From assembly GCA_036936605.1 (NCBI GenBank), contig JAUPFV010000001.1, forward strand, positions 150,704,187 to 150,768,186: a DNA stretch of 64,000 nt. Reading direction: 5' to 3'. This DNA comes from Limnanthes douglasii subsp. nivea (Eukaryota; Streptophyta; Magnoliopsida; Brassicales; Limnanthaceae). Positions 1-10,700 of this stretch are shown piece after piece; position 1 is the first letter of the stretch, and each line of letters starts with the position of its first letter. The position numbers and the translations under genes were made by a program. The notes beneath the pieces were generated by a model. It was not told where the DNA came from. It saw nothing but the letters and a program-made list of their open reading frames with translations, and made no database searches.

Positions 1-1
1 T

Positions 2-73
2 CATTCTCAAATTTCCATAAAGGAGGAAACAATGCGTATTCTCAGCGACAATGGAGGCTACGATTTTGACTAA
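2..73 (+). pseudogene. 3' end of small MULE accessory gene (left copy)
   Basis: The last 23 codons and the TAA of the small accessory gene are present. The reading ends KEETMRILSDNGGYDFD, nearly identical to the end of the minus-strand gene at 18,939. It converges on the minus-strand transposase pseudogene, as in the complete element. The rest of the gene is outside the window, so I cannot tell whether it was intact. The family has no known function (see 18,939-20,130). Confidence 0.8.
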
Positions 74-82
74 CTGTCTGTT

Positions 83-508
83 GGCTTTGAACAGTACATC
101 GTCCCTCGACTATCACGTTTGGTGGCAAATAGTCCATTGACTTTCAAATGTCCGTTGACAGTCCCTGGACTATCGCGTTTGGATAAAGTTAGTCCACCAG
201 ATCCTCTGATCCATGAGAGGCTGCCACGTGTCACCATAGTCCCCAGATTTTTGTATCACCACTAGTCCCTTGAGTTTAGTTTTCTGTAATTTTCTACATT
301 TTGGGTTTGACCTAAACTCAAGGGACTAGTGGTGATACAAAAATCTGGGGACTATGGTGACAGGTGGCAGCCTCTCATGGATTAGAGGATCTGGTGGACT
401 AACTTTATCCAAACGCGATAGTCCAGGGACTGTCAACGGACATTTGAAAGTCAAGGGACTATCTGCCACCAAACGCGATAGTCGAGGGACGATTTACTGT
501 TCAATGCC
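83..508. mobile_element. 426-bp foldback (hairpin) element with 9-bp TSD
   Basis: Two 197-bp arms (83-279 and 312-508) are near-perfect reverse complements around a 32-bp spacer. The terminal 45 bases differ at about three positions. The ends read GGCTTTGAACAG and CTGTTCAATGCC. It is flanked by a perfect 9-bp direct repeat, CTGTCTGTT, at 74-82 and 509-517. The equivalent sequence of the complete MULE (18,905-18,945, minus strand) has one copy of that 9-mer and no insert, so the ends are confirmed. A 9-bp duplication is typical of the Mutator superfamily. There is no coding capacity: the open frame at 354-578 is just arm sequence. Confidence 0.9.
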
Positions 509-768
509 CTGTCTGTTCAATCTCAAGTTATGTACTCATGTTTCTGCGATGTTGTTATTGCTTGTTTGTAACGTTTGATATTAAGTTATGAAAATGATTA
601 GTTGTTTATCGTTATAAGTTGGAAAATTTCATGAATTACGGTCAAACAACTGAAGTACAAAACGTTATGATAAAGTAAACAAAGTTCTAAACAACATAAA
701 TCCAACCAAAAGGCATAAATCCAATCGAAACATGAACATAAATTCGACCAAAAAATATAAATCGACTA

Positions 769-3700
769 CTAAAATTCATCAAGATTAGTTACTTCTGGGA
801 ATGAACAAATTGGCTTTCTCCCTTCGAGCTCAATGTATTTTTTGTAGCGACCAACTATTGGTAGCTCCCAATACGTAGCATCTTCACTCTTCAACTTCTG
901 CCACGTAGGATGTATGCGTGCGCAAGGGCATATGGGCTTGATTGATATCTGTTTAATACTAGTTAAATTAGAACCAAAAATTGAGTAATACAGTTGTAAG
1001 TAATAACAAAACCATAAATCGAATGACTTATATTGACGAAGTGATTAATATCAACGAATCCAAACCCAATTTCACGTCTTTGGGCCATAATAGGGGGTTT
1101 ACCGTGCAGAGGTAAAAAAGTATGACTATAGATGTGAGACCCCACGAGTGACACAAAATGAACAATGCATTCAAACTTGGTTGCAATCGTAATGCCCATT
1201 TCCGGCATTGTCATCCAATATTTGGGGGATGCTGGTGTCTCGTAGTAGTTTATACTTTCTGCAACCTTCATGTACTCCTCTTTACCGTTATATATCTTGT
1301 TGTATGTGTTATAGTTTTCCATGAGTTTATCGTATATTTCCTTCCAAACACCTCGCCAACCATCTTCATGACCGTACAACCCAAACGAAACTGCTCTATA
1401 TCCACAATGACCATTTGCCTTAACATCATTTATACCTGATATAAAAGGATTGAAGTGAGTCAGAAAACAACGTAAAATACCTTTCGGGTCGTGTATAAGT
1501 TCTTTGAATCCACCAATGGATGATTGGACGATGTTGCTAGCGAGCGAGGCAATGAAAGAACTGCGAGTACGAGGTACTTTAGGCACATCTGCCCGAATCG
1601 TATTTGCACTTGAAACTGCTTTACCCTTTTTAACTTTTGGTGGTTTTAAAGAGTTCATGTCTGAGTCAAGACTAGCCTTATCAGCATCATCCACGTGTTC
1701 CCAATAGCATTTGTCCCGTTTAGTGGATGATGTATCGACAACTAATTTTCTTTTCACTTGCGGGCGGCCTCGGTGTTTCAGGATAAACAATTTCAAACCA
1801 TTTCTTGTAAATGTGTTTTATATGGCTTTCGTCTTTTGTCTCCATAACATCGATTACTAGCTTTTGCAGATCATCTTTGAGAATCTCCATGGTCGCACGG
1901 AATGAACGAGGCATTATTTCTAAACTTGTCCAGTGGGTGTGAAACGCTTCCAACGATGCAGCTATTCTATTTTTACACCACTTGCGGACCTAGTGATAGC
2001 AAGGTATACCATGGGTAGATTTTATAGCGCATATACAGACGCCATTGTGTTTAACATCCGACCCATCTTCAATAGCGACCATCTTGCTATCTTCGGCCTT
2101 CTCCACTTCGTCGAAAAATAGTTCTAACGCCATGTGGGAAACCTTGCCTCGAATTTCATCAAAAAGTTTGTCCGCGAACTTATGCAGTGCTATGTAACGA
2201 CTCTTCTCGAACGACGACCTAATGGCAGCATGTTGGATTTCGACTAGCGAATGAACCCTCCCCAAAATAACTCAAAGTTTAATTTGCTTGTACGTAGGTA
2301 ACGCTTTAGGTTAGAATGAGCACTCTCGACGCGGTTAGTTGTGCAATGTCTCAAATGCAAGTTATTGTTCGTCTTCCAAACAACAAATTTGTCCATGTAT
2401 TTATCGAGGCACAATTTTTCAGTGTATTCAATTGCAAGAGGGTAGTCTTTTTACTCCAATAGCATGTCTCGTCGGGTGTGATCGAATTCAATCTCTGATG
2501 CTGCATTCGCAATCTTCTTCCAAACATAAACAAATTTCAAATGATCATTTTTCTTGGGGAAGTATTTTCTTGTTTGTCCCTGAACATTCTGTGCTGTGTG
2601 CCATCGGTATAACATATGCGTTGTCTCTGGGAATACCACTTCTATGGCGTTCATCAGCGCTAAATATCCGTCGGTCAGGATGACACGAGGTTCTTGAATT
2701 CCGTGAACGGAAATCAACAACTTCAAACACCTTAACACTCATTTGAAGTTGTTTAACTTCTCACCGGACATGAAGGCAAATTCCGTACAGAAAGTCAATC
2801 TGGTACACGTCATACCCACTATCTCAAACAATGACATACGATATCGTATGACTTTATACGTACTATCCATGATCAAAACTGTTGGAAATATCCGCAAAAG
2901 GTCAACACTGACTAGATGGGCAAAAAATATATTTGTAATGACTTGTCTATCGTCTTCACCAGATTTATGCCATTCATAATAATTATGTGACTTAAGCTCC
3001 CCCAACAAGGATTGGAGTTGTGACCTACCCGCCTTTTTTAAAACCCTACTTTTCTGTCGTGCATTGTAGATGGTGCGCATAGAAGAAACATTATCTTCCT
3101 TTAGCTTCTTAACACCATTCAGTATATCTCTAGGGTTAGTACCAATGTAGGTCGCTCGTTCAACATATTCCATTTCTTCATCATTCAAATGGCCAACAAA
3201 AGAATGACCGTCTAGCTGTTTTGAACTCTCGTGGTTATGAGTACCATATTTCACTTCTAACTTTCATTGATCTGGTTTCACCATTAACCCGAGAAGATGA
3301 AATGGGCAGTCAATCTTTTTCGGTCCTGTAGACTTCCGTTTACGGTCTTTTTTGGCTACTCTTGGAGTATATTTTCCCAACCTCTCACACTAGAAATACA
3401 TCCTAGGACTTTTTCTATTGTTTACTTTGTCGCGTTGACTTATGTTGATAACCATACCATGGAGTTTTCCTGTCTTCGTAACCCATTTAATCAAAGCGTC
3501 GTGTATATAGAACTCGGTATTGAAGAACAAATGATTGTAGTCAGTAGCAAAAGATTCCTCAGTCCCATTGGCGACATCCATCCTCTATTACACAACAACA
3601 AACCACAATAAGCAATCAGGTATAATTAAAAACGAAAAAAAAAACCTTGATTTTTACGGAAAATTTAAGCGAACGAAGGTTAAAAGGCCTAGAACCGGCC

Positions 3701-4114
3701 GTACACGACCAGGGGCACCACCGGTTCTGTGGCCTAGAACCGGTGGTGAAGGGGCCTCAGAACCGAGCGGACAGAGGCCACTGCATCACCGGTTCAAGGC
3801 CACAGAACCGGTGGTACTGAGGCCTCAGCACGATCGTTCCTGGCCATGGAACCGGTGGTGCGTAGGTCACGCACGACCGGTTCTAAGGCCCAGAACCGGC
3901 CGTGCGTGACCTACGCACCACCGGTTCCATGGCCAGGAACCGATGATGTTGAGGCTACCGTGCCAATTGCCACATTTTCCGGCGATGACTGCTTCTCCGG
4001 CGACGGTGGCTGCTTCTCTGGCGACTCCAACTCCTTTTCTGACGACATTTCATCATCCCTTATCTCCGGCGACATCAACTTCTCCACGCTTATCCTTAGT
4101 TCTGGGTGAGTCAT
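769..4114 (-). pseudogene. MULE transposase-OTU fusion pseudogene (left copy)
   Basis: Read on the minus strand, this matches the intact 973-aa protein at 15,310-18,663 along its whole length. It starts at ATG 4,114 (MTHPELRISVEKLMSPE). The FAR1-like zinc finger begins after a conserved acceptor near 3,583, followed by the DDE transposase pieces (3,254-2,451), SWIM and linker region (2,265-1,720) and OTU domain (1,796-963), and an exon 3 ending NLDEF at 769. Several stops and frame changes break it, for example after the zinc finger, at about 2,739, and between 2,450 and 2,265. The OTU motif reads ANGHCGYR where the intact copy has RDGHCGYR, so the Asp next to the catalytic Cys is lost. It is a non-functional relic. 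Confidence 0.88.
3690..3950. repeat. GC-rich ACCGGT-type inverted repeats in transposase intron 1 (left copy)
   Basis: The motif AACCGGTGGT and its complement recur many times with GGCCTCAG and GGCCATGG spacers. The strongest palindrome has arms of about 43 bases at roughly 3,842-3,884 and 3,892-3,934 around a short AAGGCCC loop. It occupies the place of the intron after the first exon, as at 15,454-15,801 in the complete element. The high GC contrasts with the AT-rich surroundings. Confidence 0.75.
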
Positions 4115-4429
4115 GGTCGATTTTGTGTTTTTCTCTAGAATGAGGTTGAATGTTCTTGATTTTATTTTGAAGTTTGAACTTGGTTTCAAAGATTTTAAGA
4201 AAACTAGACTATTTGGATGATAAATTCACTAAAGAAGAATGTTTGTTTGGGTATCAATAGCGAAATAGGTTATTTGGTGAATTAAGTATACTTATGATAC
4301 ACTTAGTAATTTTTTTTATTTAATGGCAGTTTCAAGATTAATTGAATTGTTGAGGGTAATTTGATAAAAAAAAGTCAAACTAAGTCAAAGGAGGATTTTG
4401 GGTATACTTAAAAATTTATTCTTAATGTG

Positions 4430-4505
4430 CAGACTCTTAATCATGGGATGGATATGAAAGACAAGTCCTAATCATGGGGTGGATATGAAAGACAAATCAA
4501 AGAGG
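4430..4505. repeat. Short direct repeat, two copies
   Basis: The phrase TAATCATGGG(A/G)TGGATATGAAAGACAA occurs twice in tandem, about 33 bp apart, between the end of the left MULE and the SINE. No function is suggested. Confidence 0.7.
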
Positions 4506-4536
4506 AAACAAAAAATAAATTTTATTTATGCTCTAA

Positions 4537-4890
4537 GGGGTAGCCGAGTTGGTTGGGTATGACATTCTTACGATCAAAAGGTCATGAGTTTGAGTCCTTC
4601 TACATACACTTTTTCGGCTGAGCCTGTCACTTTATGTGGTTTACCTTCTGGCGTTGGTTTGCAGCTGAGCCTGTCACCTTATGTGGTTTACCTTCTGGCG
4701 TTGGTTTGCAGGCTATCGCGTCAGACTGAGGGTTTACCACACTTTTTCGGCTGAGCCTGTCACTTTATGTGGTTTACCTTCTGGCGTTGGTTTGCAGGCT
4801 ATCGCGTCAGACTGAGGGTTTACCCTGTGCGCACTTATTGCACTCTGAGTAGCGGCTGCGGGTTCCCTCCGAAAAAAAAAGAAAAAAAAT
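4537..4890 (+). mobile_element. tRNA-derived SINE with internally amplified body
   Basis: A box-A-like GGTAGCCGAGTTGG at the 5' end is followed by a box-B-like GGTCATGAGTTTGAGTCC at about 4,581-4,598: a pol III promoter in a tRNA-related head. The unrelated body ends GCGGCTGCGGGTTCCCTC and an A-rich tail. AT-rich direct repeats (about 4,511-4,528 and 4,882-4,903) flank it as a target duplication. The copy at 61,841-62,051 is about 211 bp. This one is longer because the body segment beginning GGCTGAGCCTGTCAC is present three times (4,616, 4,664 and 4,749). Confidence 0.88.
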
Positions 4891-5031
4891 AAATTTTTAT
4901 TTTAAATTCATTTTTAACTCATTATTTTTGCACACTTTTATGTTTTGCTTTTGCTAACATCTTCGGTCCACCATTTTAATTGAAACGGAAAAGGTAAAAA
5001 AGAGATAAAAATAGGTTTTGTTTTTAGGGAA

Positions 5032-6125
5032 ATTATACCAAAGGTACTTACTCAACTATTTTATTGTCATCTAGTAACTAGGGTTTATCAATTGTCACAC
5101 CCAACACAACTACCTAATTATCACATAGTACCTAACTTTATTTTAATACCCTAACTACCCTCACCATTCATGAACAGCCACGTAACCAAAATTTATCTTT
5201 CCTTCTCTTTCCTACTTTTCCTTTAATTTTATTTTTAAAAGATCCGTATCTTTCGAACCGGAGCTCGAAAAAAATAAATGAAAGTACCATCACTTTTGTT
5301 TTATAAAAATGAACAAAACTAGATCCATTGATGATATTTTTGTTTTTTTTTAAAATAAAATTTCACCAGTAGCAATTCGCATCATATCATGAGAATTGTT
5401 CAGGAAACCCAGAGTTGCAAACAATTCGCATCATATCATGAGAATTGTACAGAAAATCCTGAGAGTTGCAAACAATTCGCATCATATCATGAGAATTGTT
5501 CATAAAATCATGAGAGTTGCAAACAATTCGCATCTTATCATGAGAATTGTTCAGGAATCCTGATAGTTGCAAACAATTCGCATCCTATCATGATAATCGT
5601 TCAGAAAACCTAGAGTTGCAAACAATTCGCATCTTATCATGAGAATCGTTCAGAAATCCTGAGAGTTTGCAAGCAATTCGCATCATGAGAATTGTACCAG
5701 GTTTTTTTTGCAAGCAATTCGCATCTTATCATGAGAATCGTTCAGAAATCGTGAGAGTTGCAAGCAATTCGCATCTTATCATGAGAATCGTTCAGAAATC
5801 CTGAGAGTTGCAAGCAATTCGCATCTTATCATGAGATTCGTTCAGAAATCCTGAGAGTTTGCAAGCAATTCGCATCCTGAGAATTGTACCAGGTTTTTTT
5901 GCAAGCAATTCGCATCTTATCATGAGAATCGTTCAGAAATCCTGAGAGTTTGCAAGCAATTCGCATCCTGAGAATTGTACCACGTTTTTTTTAGCGCGTA
6001 TATTTGGTCGGGGGTATTTTTGTCCAAAATTCAATTCGAGGTACCAAGTGACACTATCCAAAAAGCGGATACCACTGAATAATTACATAGTTAAGAAGGT
6101 ATTTACTAGTACTTTTCCCTTTTTT
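5032..6125. mobile_element. Possible non-autonomous TIR element holding a minisatellite
   Basis: The left part (GGGAAATTATACC...GGTACTTACTCAACTA...) and the reverse complement of the right part (GGGAAAAGTAC...ACCTTCTTAACTATG...) share interrupted similarity over about 80 bases, suggesting degenerate terminal inverted repeats. I could not find a clean target duplication and there is no coding capacity. The minisatellite at 5,373-6,000 is inside. This is a tentative call from visual alignment only. Confidence 0.3.
5373..6000. repeat. Minisatellite, about 50-bp unit, about 13 copies
   Basis: The unit begins CAATTCGCATC(A/T)TATCATGAGAA and ends GAGAGTTGCAAG. Starts fall near 5,373, 5,422, 5,473, 5,524, 5,574, 5,623, 5,674, 5,715, 5,765, 5,815, 5,866, 5,906 and 5,956. 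Most units are 49-51 bp. Three short variants (about 40 bp) contain ATTGTACCA(G/C)GTTTTTTTT. The first three or four 51-bp units keep an open minus-strand frame, but this breaks later, so I do not call a protein. Confidence 0.92.
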
Positions 6126-7440
6126 TACCAAGGAAAATTCGAATTTTCAAACAAAATAAAATATAAAGATTCAACTAGTATCAGAGAAGGAAAACCAATT
6201 CTGATAAAAAGATTTACCAATTCTGATTAGACAGATTTGAGAAAGTTAGATTTGAGAAAGGGAAGTCAATGTCTAAAAATTTGTATTTGCTTTAGACATT
6301 GTTTTTATATGTTAATATAATCTTTTTACCTACTTTTTATAATAAAATAACATTTATAATTTTTTATTTATGTATTTGTATTTTGTAAGACTAATATTTG
6401 TAATTTTTTGTTTAACGAGTTTTTTATTTTTTTTTAAAGATTTATGCGACTAATATTCTGTTTATTTTTTTTAATGTTTTATATATATAAAACAAGTGGT
6501 CCTAATTGTTTTAGGATGTATATGACTAATATTTTTTTTATTATTTTTTAATAGATATATATAAACCCGCGGTAACGCGTGAGGGATATATACCTAGTAA
6601 AAACTATACCACAAATTCAAGCACTATAGCTACGCTCATATATCAATTTATGTCATTTGATTATCGAAATTGGTAAATAATTTATATATCTATCTCCAAA
6701 TTCATAGCTAAAAATTAAATTCATATATATCGAAATTATTTCTTTCGAGTAATTTTGGTAACTAATTTTTTTTACAATACATGTAATATGATTATTAATA
6801 TTTTGTTTGAATTTGAGGTTTTTTTTTATAATTTCTAGTCCATTTATTCATGTATTTAGTTTTTAATCGACTTTCAGTTGATTTCGTCGCTAATAATCTC
6901 GATTTCATCTCATCACTTGATTTGTTGTTTATGTAAACGTAAGTTTTGTATTTATGTATTCAAATTTTGGTGTTTTTATACATAATAAAATGTAGTTTGA
7001 AACATTTAATTCAGTTTGGTTCTATGGTTTTAGGTAGGGTTGATTCGATTTTGTTGGTTTCTGTAAAGGTAAGATCTGAAACTGTATTTTAGGTAAGCTT
7101 TTGCGATGAAGATGAAGTTTATGACAAGTATTTTTAATCGTCTTGTATCTATCGTGCATGACCCAGAACTCAAGTGCATGACTTGAATTATGATTACAAA
7201 TAAAACTGGGGAAGTTAAGCTAACAATCAACCTAAATGCTTAAATTGTGAAATCGGTAACAATTGAAGAACATTGGTTTGAGAAATCGAAGATCCAAAGC
7301 TTGTACACAAAAAGCCAAATGTTATTAAATGTACACAACTTTAGTTCCAAGAAACATGTAGCGTTGAATAGCTTCAACTTTGGCACATTGCACAAAATGT
7401 AACTCAATTCAATTAATCTTATCAAATAAAGGTTTCTTTG
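6000..7440. other. AT-rich DNA without a recognisable gene
   Basis: Long runs of T and A and short spurious frames only. Apart from the Helitron-like end at 6,561-6,597, I see no coding sequence, RNA gene or clear mobile-element boundary here. Confidence 0.6.
6561..6597 (+). mobile_element. Helitron-like 3' terminus
   Basis: The stretch ATAAACCCGCGGTAACGCG...ATATACCTAG followed by T resembles the 3' end of plant Helitrons: a short GC-rich imperfect hairpin (CGCG-GTAA-CGCG) a few bases before a terminal CTAG, with T as the first flanking base (Helitrons insert between A and T). It is the only GC-rich island in more than 500 bp of AT-rich sequence. I could not place the 5' TC end. Confidence 0.45.
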
Positions 7441-7451
7441 CTTAAACAAAA

Positions 7452-7620
7452 TTAGATATCCTATATTAATCATATTTATATATTAATTAGATCTTCTATA
7501 TTAAATAGATTTCCTATTGATTTGATCTTCTATATTAATTAGAATTATATATTAATTATCTCTTCTATATTAATTAGATTTCTATATTAATTAGATCTTT
7601 TATATTATCTAGATTCCTTA
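7452..7620. repeat. Degenerate TATATTAATTAGATCTTC tandem repeat
   Basis: An approximately 20-bp phrase (TATATTAATTAGATCTTC with variants) is repeated about seven times. It is probably a simple-sequence expansion. Confidence 0.7.
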
Positions 7621-7639
7621 ATTAATGGATCATAAGTAT

Positions 7640-8170
7640 TATTATAAATTGAAGAAGATATTAGTTCAAAATATGTGGTGAGACGATACAAAAGATGAGG
7701 GACAGTTAAGAGGAGATCGACATGTCTATTTTTCGAGAGTGTAGTAAGGTAGAAGATAAACACTTGAATAAATATTCCAAAATTATGAGATTCTTTGTAA
7801 ACCCGGAATGGAGTTTTGTAACAAGGGAGTGACTATATGTTTAGTGCTTGAGAGTCTTATTGTAACCTCTTACATATATAAATCGTGTCTGTTACCTGTG
7901 GATATATGATTTCTTCTCGATCTGAACCACATTTAATCTCTTATTGTACGATTGATTTATTTTTCTGTCATTTCTTGTTAACTTTGTTCTTCAAATAAGG
8001 TAAGAGTTGAAGCTCAAATTACCTCGTAATTTCTCTCAGGTAAGTGTTTGCCAACTGTTGATCACTGCTTTGGTTGAGTAGCTAGGTTTCGATCTAGACA
8101 GTTTTGTAAGGATTGGGCCAGATCTTATTTAGATCTTGTTGGTTTTTCAAACAATTGGTGTGGTGAGCGT
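7640..8170 (+). mobile_element. Probable Ty1/copia LTR relic with PBS-like end
   Basis: The sequence has the layout of many plant copia LTRs: a CTTGAGAGTCTTATTGTAA stretch, then GTGGATATATGA..CGATCTGAACCACATTTAATC. It ends GGTTTTTCAAACAATTGGTGTGGTGAGC, resembling an LTR end plus a mutated initiator-Met PBS (usual form TGGTATCAGAGC). There is no second LTR and no gag-pol downstream. The call rests on remembered family phrases, so confidence is modest. Confidence 0.4.
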
Positions 8171-8363
8171 GCATATTTGATATTAATATTTGTTGTTGGT
8201 GAAGAAGAAAAATTAGTATAAAGAAGATCATGTATGTTGGAGTAAAGTCAAACACAGTTATAATGATGGATTCGTATTAGATTTAAATTGTCTACTTTAC
8301 TGGAAAAAGCTTTAACAAATATGAGGTATGACCCTAAATTTAAATGTAACCGTATGTCTATAG

Positions 8364-8518
8364 ATATTTGAATGAGAAAGGGTTTGAGTATAAGGATGAA
8401 GATGACAAAATCCAGTTCTTGCAAGACTCATATGTTGTTATCGAGGCAGATCAAGCTGATGGTGTGTTGTGCCCAGTGAACATGTTCATACTTAACACAC
8501 TTAAAGAAGGTTGTCAAT
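8364..8518 (+). pseudogene. Orphan exon-like fragment, function unknown
   Basis: A clean 50-codon frame starts after an acceptor-like TCTATAG (8,357-8,363) and reads YLNEKGFEYKDEDDK..., then QDSYVVIEADQADGVLCPV..., with a possible donor at GAAG/GTTGTC near 8,511 or a TAA at 8,516-8,518. Codon use and amino-acid composition look like a real acidic protein segment rather than noise. I do not recognise the family. No neighbouring exon is visible, so it may be a captured or orphaned exon of a host gene. Confidence 0.4.
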
Positions 8519-8639
8519 TCATTTAACTCTTGTTGGTACTTTACCAAATGATATTTCCTTGCTTATGTCTTGCCTAATACATGGTTGATTGGAAGCTACA
8601 AATATCTTATTAGTAGAATTTTTTTGGCGCCATATATTT

Positions 8640-10700
8640 GTGCAAGTCGCAACCCTATCAAGGCTTCTTCGTATTCTCACTCGTTGTTCGATTCTCTTAA
8701 GCCAAAGCGTATTGCTTGATACATCGCTTTTCCGGGTGAGGCTACTAACTTAACTCTCGTTCCACAACCCAAACTTTTTTGAACCCCATCGGTTCGAACT
8801 ACCCATTTGTCGTAAGACACATTAATATCTGGTTTTGGATCAGGTCGTTTCAAATGAAACCTAACTATAAAATTTTCCAAGGCTTGCGCCTTAATTGTCA
8901 CCTGAGGTTCAAATTTAATGTTGTAATCTCCTAGCTCGACTGATCATTTAGTCATCTGACCTGATACATCCGAATTTTGTAACACATTTTAAGCAAAAAG
9001 AGGTTCATACCTTAATACAATAAGTTTGGATATATGACCTCATTTTTCGTGCTACTACAACTAAATCAAAATCTATTTTTTCCAATTTTAAGTATATTTT
9101 TTCAGCATCCAATAAATTTTTACTTATATAATAAACCGGGCGTGGATAATTCTTAACCTCATCGTTTATATCATCATGACGTTCATATTTCTTACACCTC
9201 ACAAACTAAACTATATATTAGTTATAAATTAATCGTTAGATCTCTTTTTTTGAGTTGCCAACAATAAGTCGGATGGTCATGGTCATTATTGTAGGAACAA
9301 AATGGACGATTAGATATCTTATGTCTATTGGCTAACATGTAGTAGAGGGGGGTGATATTTGGCTCACCCCTTAGTGGTATGATATCTATCAAGGGTGTGA
9401 TTTTTTAGCCGAGTTGTCATAATACGCAACCCTCACTCTACTTATCTAGGCCTCTCGCTGGGCGCCGCGCCTGGTATCATCACTTCGCCCCCGGTCGAAC
9501 GAAGAAGTCCTGATTTTTGTGGCTTAGCATCAAAAGGTATGATGAACCTCGTTTGTTCGAGTTATCGACCTTGATAAAACAATCCGCCTGTGCGAGAATT
9601 TCACTCATCGTTTTCACCGGAAATATCACCAGGTCGGCGTACAACTCGCCCTCCATGTCAAATCCTCTCTTAAGCGACGTGAGTGGCACACTCGCTCTTC
9701 TAGATCCCAGATCTCTTGACCAACTCTTAAGAGACTTTCCTCCCCTCTGATACAAATTCATGATGGATTCGCTCGCCTTATTGGGTTCTTTGTTATCGGC
9801 GAACCAATATTTAGAGGTGCCCCCCAAACTTGCAAAATCACGATGAAACCTTTCAACAAGCCGTTAAATTAATTCATAGTCTTACCTTTTGAGATTCATG
9901 GAGAGCGCGCGATAGAACATGACATCGTCGGGGTTGAATTCCATCATCATGATTTGAAACTACTCCATGCTTTAGGATTTTTTTGGCGAATGAAGATCCC
10001 TTGAGAATGTAGGCCAACATCTTAGATCAGACTTGGTCGTACTGCACCGCAATCATTTCCTTCAGTCGTTTTGTCGCTCCTTTATACGTCTAGTCCTTGC
10101 GCTCATATTCCATGGACCTCTTCACATTGCTATCACTCTCACCTTTCCCTTCGTCGTCCTTCATTCGGTCTTTTATCTTGTTGGTGCGGCTTTCTTCGCT
10201 ATTCGCTAGCCTTATAGGTGGTCCTGACTTAGTTTTGTCTTCGTTCAACGTACCTTCCGTCAGTAGTCGCAAAGTATCTGTCATTTTGGCCAGGGTGGTC
10301 TTGGCCTCTTACTTTTTGTCCTTTTGCGGTTGAAGCACCATAAGTGTATCCCGCTTTAGCTCTTTGATCCTTAATTATATAAGGTGAAAAATAGAAATAG
10401 TAACCGAGGTAGCTTGGCTTACGGCATGTTCTTTCTGCACATGAGCAATCTCCTCGCATGCTGGAGTAGTGAAGACGTTGAGGTCAGCGTGCAGGAGGGC
10501 ACCACCAGTCGGAACACCTTTCGCAGCGGTAGGAGGATGGTCCCACGGTATTATGTATCGGGCTGATTCCTGGCTCGACGGTGAGCCTCAAAAACAGCCG
10601 CCTGATTATTATCGGAAAAGTTTTTCAGGAGCCTTTCTTCGATTCTGGATCTAGTTACCACCATTGGAATATTTGAGTTATAAGATTTTGTGTCAAAGCT
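8640..10700 (-). pseudogene. Ty3/gypsy relic: gag, RT-RNase H and second RNase H remnants
   Basis: On the minus strand the order is gag, then pol. Upstream gag pieces lie at 10,459-10,090. A gag core at 9,827-9,480 reads NLYQRGGKSLKSW and LYADLVIFPVKTMSEILA. An RT-linked RNase H piece lies at 9,202-9,005 (RPVYYISKNLLDAEKIYLKLE). The start of a second RNase H lies at 8,901-8,677 (WVVRTDG, MYQAIRFGLRESNNE). Protease, most of RT and integrase are missing, with an unexplained 250-bp interval at 9,236-9,476. Two RNase H-like segments suggest the Tat lineage. It is non-functional. Confidence 0.75.

Larger units (their letters stand above)
1..4412 (-). mobile_element. Left MULE-OTU element, decayed, truncated by window start
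   Basis: This is the reverse complement of the complete element at 14,993-20,406, with the same order: N-terminal exon, GC-rich hairpin intron, transposase, OTU domain, then a small gene on the opposite strand. The outer end near 4,390-4,412 still matches the TIR region (GGGTATACTTAAA), but the outermost 25 bp or so are not recognisable. The other end lies outside the window. The coding part is full of stops. A foldback element sits between the two convergent genes. Confidence 0.85.

Noticed and set aside
354..578. 74-codon plus-strand frame
   Set aside because: It is one arm of the foldback element and its flank; no protein features.
4537..4620. tRNA gene
   Set aside because: Boxes A and B are present but there is no acceptor-stem pairing, and a SINE body with an A tail follows; same at 61,841.
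5387..5572. 61-codon repeated peptide on the minus strand
   Set aside because: It only reflects the tandem repeat; the frame breaks in later units and there is no promoter or start context.
5373..6000. CRISPR array
   Set aside because: Head-to-tail units with no unique spacers, in a plant nuclear context.
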